From NCBI GenBank assembly GCA_052244495.1, contig JBQPXH010000006.1: a stretch of 64,000 bases of DNA; one strand, given 5' to 3'. Position numbers and translations under genes: made by a program. Under the pieces are notes generated by a model. It was not told the origin of the DNA and did no database searches. It saw nothing but the letters and a program-made list of their open reading frames with translations. Shown piece after piece: positions 62,195-64,000 of the stretch (position 1 is the stretch's first letter; every line of letters starts with the position of its first letter). Source of the stretch: Cereibacter_A sp052244495. Lineage in GTDB: Bacteria; Pseudomonadota; Alphaproteobacteria; Rhodobacterales; Rhodobacteraceae.

Positions 62195-62881
62195 ATGAAG
62201 ATCGTGAAATCCCCCTTTCTGCTGATGTCGGCCGGCGTCGTGCTTCTGGCAGGCTGCGACCCCTATGCGACCGGTGGCAATCCCGGCATGGGAGGCCCCG
62301 GAAGCTACACTCGTGAAAATCCGCGCGCATCGACGGGCATCGCCACCGGCGCGATCCTCGGCGGCCTCGTCGGCGCCTCGGCGAGCGACAACAAGCTCGA
62401 GAAGGCGATCGGCGGCGCGGTCGTGGGCGGCATTCTCGGCGGTGCCGTCGGCTCCGCACTGGATCGTCAGGCGGCGGACCTGCGCAACTCGATCGGCAAC
62501 AGCCAGGTCAGTGTCACCAACACCGGCTCGGAACTGGTCGTGACCATGCCGCAGGACATCCTCTTCGCCACCGACAGCGCCAACCTGCGCCCGGACCTGC
62601 AGCGCGATCTGGGCGCCGTGGCGCAGAACCTGCTGCGCTATCCGAACTCGACCATCGCGGTCGTCGGCCACACCGACAGCACGGGCGCGGCCGCCTACAA
62701 CCAGGACCTCTCGATGCGCCGCGCCCAGTCGGTGGCCGGTGTGCTGATCGGCAACGGCGTGCCTTCCTACCGTGTCTCGGCCATCGGCCGCGGCGAGGAC
62801 CAGCCCGTCGCCTCGAACCTCACGCCGGAGGGCCGCGCCCAGAACCGGCGCGTGGACATCATCATCCGGCCGACGAACTGA
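62195..62881 (+). CDS. OmpA-family peptidoglycan-associated lipoprotein (YiaD type)
   Basis: A 228-residue lipoprotein with lipobox LLAGC (Cys at 21), a glycine-zipper membrane segment (about 45-85) and a C-terminal OmpA domain with FATDSANLRPD, VVGHTDSTGAAAYNQDLSMRRAQSV and NRRVDIII. It should link the outer membrane to peptidoglycan. The ATG at 62195 opens a normal signal peptide; the long open frame upstream is in the shadow of the Ada-like gene. Confidence 0.92.
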   Translation: MKIVKSPFLLMSAGVVLLAGCDPYATGGNPGMGGPGSYTRENPRASTGIATGAILGGLVGASASDNKLEKAIGGAVVGGILGGAVGSALDRQAADLRNSIGNSQVSVTNTGSELVVTMPQDILFATDSANLRPDLQRDLGAVAQNLLRYPNSTIAVVGHTDSTGAAAYNQDLSMRRAQSVAGVLIGNGVPSYRVSAIGRGEDQPVASNLTPEGRAQNRRVDIIIRPTN

Positions 62882-62888
62882 ACCGGCT

Positions 62889-62908
62889 GGCGGGCCCTCG
62901 GGCCCGCC
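62889..62908 (+). terminator. Terminator after the OmpA lipoprotein gene
   Basis: GGCGGGCCC/GGGCCCGCC perfect inverted repeat with a very short loop, eight bases after the stop, followed by a C-rich stretch. Confidence 0.5.
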
Positions 62909-62988
62909 CCACCCCTCGGACCTGCCGCCCGCTGACGGAAGGGGATCGGCGGTCAGTCTCGCCTTTCCCGTTGAGCTTGCGCCCGGCC

Positions 62989-63005
62989 GGTCATAGATTC
63001 TGACC
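62989..63005. promoter_or_regulatory. Candidate operator of the FadR-type regulator
   Basis: GGTCA-N7-TGACC perfect inverted repeat 18 bases before the regulator's start codon. Regulators of this subfamily often bind TGGT/ACCA-type palindromes and repress their own gene. The spacer is longer than in the best-known sites. Confidence 0.4.
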
Positions 63006-63023
63006 AGTTCGAGGGGAGCTCCG

Positions 63024-63791
63024 ATGCCGTTCCAGAAGATCCAGTCCGAAAAGCTGTCGCAGAGCGTGATGCGGCAGATCGAGCTTCTGATCCTGCGCGG
63101 CATCCTTCGGCCGGGCGAGCGGCTGCCCTCCGAACGCGACCTTTCCGACCGTCTCGGCGTCTCGCGCCCCTCGCTGCGCGACGCGATTGCAGAGCTGCAG
63201 CAGCGCGGGCTTCTCGCAAGCCGTCCCGGATCGGGCATCTTCGTGGCCGAGGTCCTCGGCTCGGCTTTCTCGCCTTCGCTGGTCGAACTCTTCGCAAGTC
63301 ACGAGGAAGCGGTCTTCGACTACATCGACTTCCGGCGCGACCTCGAGAGTCTCTCGGCCGAGCGTGCCGCCACCCGCGCCTCGGATACCGACCTGAAGGT
63401 GATCGACACGATCTTCCGCAAGATGGAGGCGGCGCATCTGAAACGCGACCCCTCCGACGAGGCGGCGCTCGACGCGCAGTTCCACATGGCGATCATCGAG
63501 GCCAGCCATAACGTGGTCATGCTGCACATGATGCGGTCGATGTTCGACCTGTTGCGCAACGGCGTCTTCTACAATCGGCAGATGATGTTCCGGCAGCGGA
63601 CCACGCGCGAGTCGTTGCTCGATCAGCACCGTCGGATCAATCTGGCGCTTCAGACCCGGGATCCGCAGGAGGCGCGGGCAGCGGTCGAGTCCCACCTCTC
63701 CTATGTCGAGAAGGCGGTGACGGAGGGCCTGAGGGCAGATCGGCACGAGGCCGTGGCCCGGCAAAGGTTGGAACACGAGCGGAGCCGCTAG
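63024..63791 (+). CDS. FadR-subfamily GntR transcriptional regulator
   Basis: A 255-residue GntR-family regulator: winged helix-turn-helix at 8-75 (LRPGERLPSERDLSDRLGVSRPSLRDAIAELQQRGLL) and an FCD ligand-binding domain at about 90-235, with the metal-site residues in DAQFHMAIIEASHN and ESHLSYVE. The FadR/LldR/PdhR group responds to organic acids. No catabolic operon is adjacent, so the target is unknown; glcDEF is 18 kb away and is only a guess. A self-operator candidate lies upstream. Confidence 0.9.
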   Translation: MPFQKIQSEKLSQSVMRQIELLILRGILRPGERLPSERDLSDRLGVSRPSLRDAIAELQQRGLLASRPGSGIFVAEVLGSAFSPSLVELFASHEEAVFDYIDFRRDLESLSAERAATRASDTDLKVIDTIFRKMEAAHLKRDPSDEAALDAQFHMAIIEASHNVVMLHMMRSMFDLLRNGVFYNRQMMFRQRTTRESLLDQHRRINLALQTRDPQEARAAVESHLSYVEKAVTEGLRADRHEAVARQRLEHERSR

Positions 63792-63819
63792 AGGCCACTG
63801 CGGCCGCCGTGCATGACAA

Positions 63820-63844
63820 AGGCCCGGCCTTGCGGACCGGGCCT
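63820..63844. terminator. Terminator between the GntR regulator and atpF
   Basis: AGGCCCGG/CCGGGCCT eight-base stem with a nine-base loop, between convergent genes. Confidence 0.55.
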
Positions 63845-63865
63845 CGTCAGGATGTCGCGCGGTGC

Positions 63866-64000
63866 TCAGTGAAAGCGGGCTTCCACCACCTTGATGGATT
63901 CATCGATCGAAGCCGAGGCCGAAGCCGGCGTCTTCTGGCGCGAGAGCACATCGGCTGCAGCCGCGACGGCCACGGCAATCGCCTGCTCGCGGATGGCGCG
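63866..64000 (-). CDS. atpF: F0F1 ATP synthase subunit b, C-terminal end only
   Basis: The last 44 residues of a protein read from the right edge of the window. IREQAIAVAVAAAADVLSRQ followed by a SIDESIKVVEARFH ending fits the C-terminus of alphaproteobacterial ATP synthase subunit b (or b'). As the last gene before a terminator, subunit b of a separate F0 operon is the better guess. The rest lies outside the window and the identification rests on a short segment. Confidence 0.75.
   Translation of the reverse strand, partial: RAIREQAIAVAVAAAADVLSRQKTPASASASIDESIKVVEARFH

Overview
The window is high-GC bacterial DNA with tightly packed genes, many ATGA/TGATG/GTGA stop-start overlaps and clear Shine-Dalgarno sites. 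Gene content (periplasmic nitrate reductase NapBC, a frcBCAK sugar ABC operon with a ROK regulator, a fused MrpA/B antiporter, plant-type GshA, a ROSE-regulated small heat-shock gene, ALDH16 and the end of a separate F0 operon) points to an alphaproteobacterium, most likely a member of the Rhodobacteraceae. This assignment comes from gene families and not from a 16S sequence. I saw no tRNA, rRNA, CRISPR array, insertion sequence or phage gene, so the window reads as ordinary chromosome, with one partial gene at each end (napB at the left, atpF at the right). No gap between genes exceeds 300 bases.

Layout. 1-1.5 kb: end of a nap operon and a small glycine-zipper lipoprotein. 1.5-4.4 kb: adenine deaminase and a divergent DMT-family transporter. 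4.4-9.5 kb: fructose-type ABC operon frcBCAK, divergent from its ROK regulator across a near-perfect palindrome. 9.6-17 kb: Mrp Na+/H+ antiporter operon (A/B fused, C, D, E, F, G), then an NhaD-type antiporter. 17.2-20.5 kb: deoC coupled to an ALDH16 two-domain aldehyde dehydrogenase. 20.7-23.2 kb: YqgE, a DsbD-N-like protein and a uracil-DNA glycosylase without the usual Fe-S ligands. 23.3-26.4 kb: pyrB, a pseudo-dihydroorotase and plsY. 26.5-30.3 kb: rsmE, a membrane protein and gshA on one strand, with ubiA divergent. 30.3-35.4 kb: an OmpA-domain protein, a small coiled-coil protein, an alpha/beta hydrolase and gabD. 35.4-39 kb: a pentameric ligand-gated channel homologue divergent from an ECF sigma/VWA gene pair. 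39.1-40.7 kb: Hsp20 with a sigma-32 promoter and RNA thermometer, and a secreted trypsin-like protease. 40.8-44.7 kb: glcDEF glycolate oxidase. 44.7-53.2 kb: a DUF599 protein, a MoxR-DUF58-BatA/DUF4159 four-gene operon and divergent DUF1285/DUF2798 genes. 53.3-56.4 kb: a small zinc-finger protein and polA. 56.5-59.4 kb: a HIT protein with a glycosyltransferase, divergent from a sulfotransferase. 59.5-62.1 kb: PfkB kinase, nth and an Ada-like repair methyltransferase. 62.2-64 kb: OmpA lipoprotein, FadR-type regulator and the tail of atpF.

The most interesting points are the pentameric channel homologue beside an ECF sigma/VWA membrane gene pair; the deoC-ALDH16 coupling, which suggests a substrate for an enzyme family of unknown role; the pseudo-dihydroorotase partner of PyrB; the Fe-S-less uracil-DNA glycosylase; the FrcR palindrome; the sigma-32 plus ROSE heat-shock control; and a hairpin sequence shared by two convergent gene junctions.
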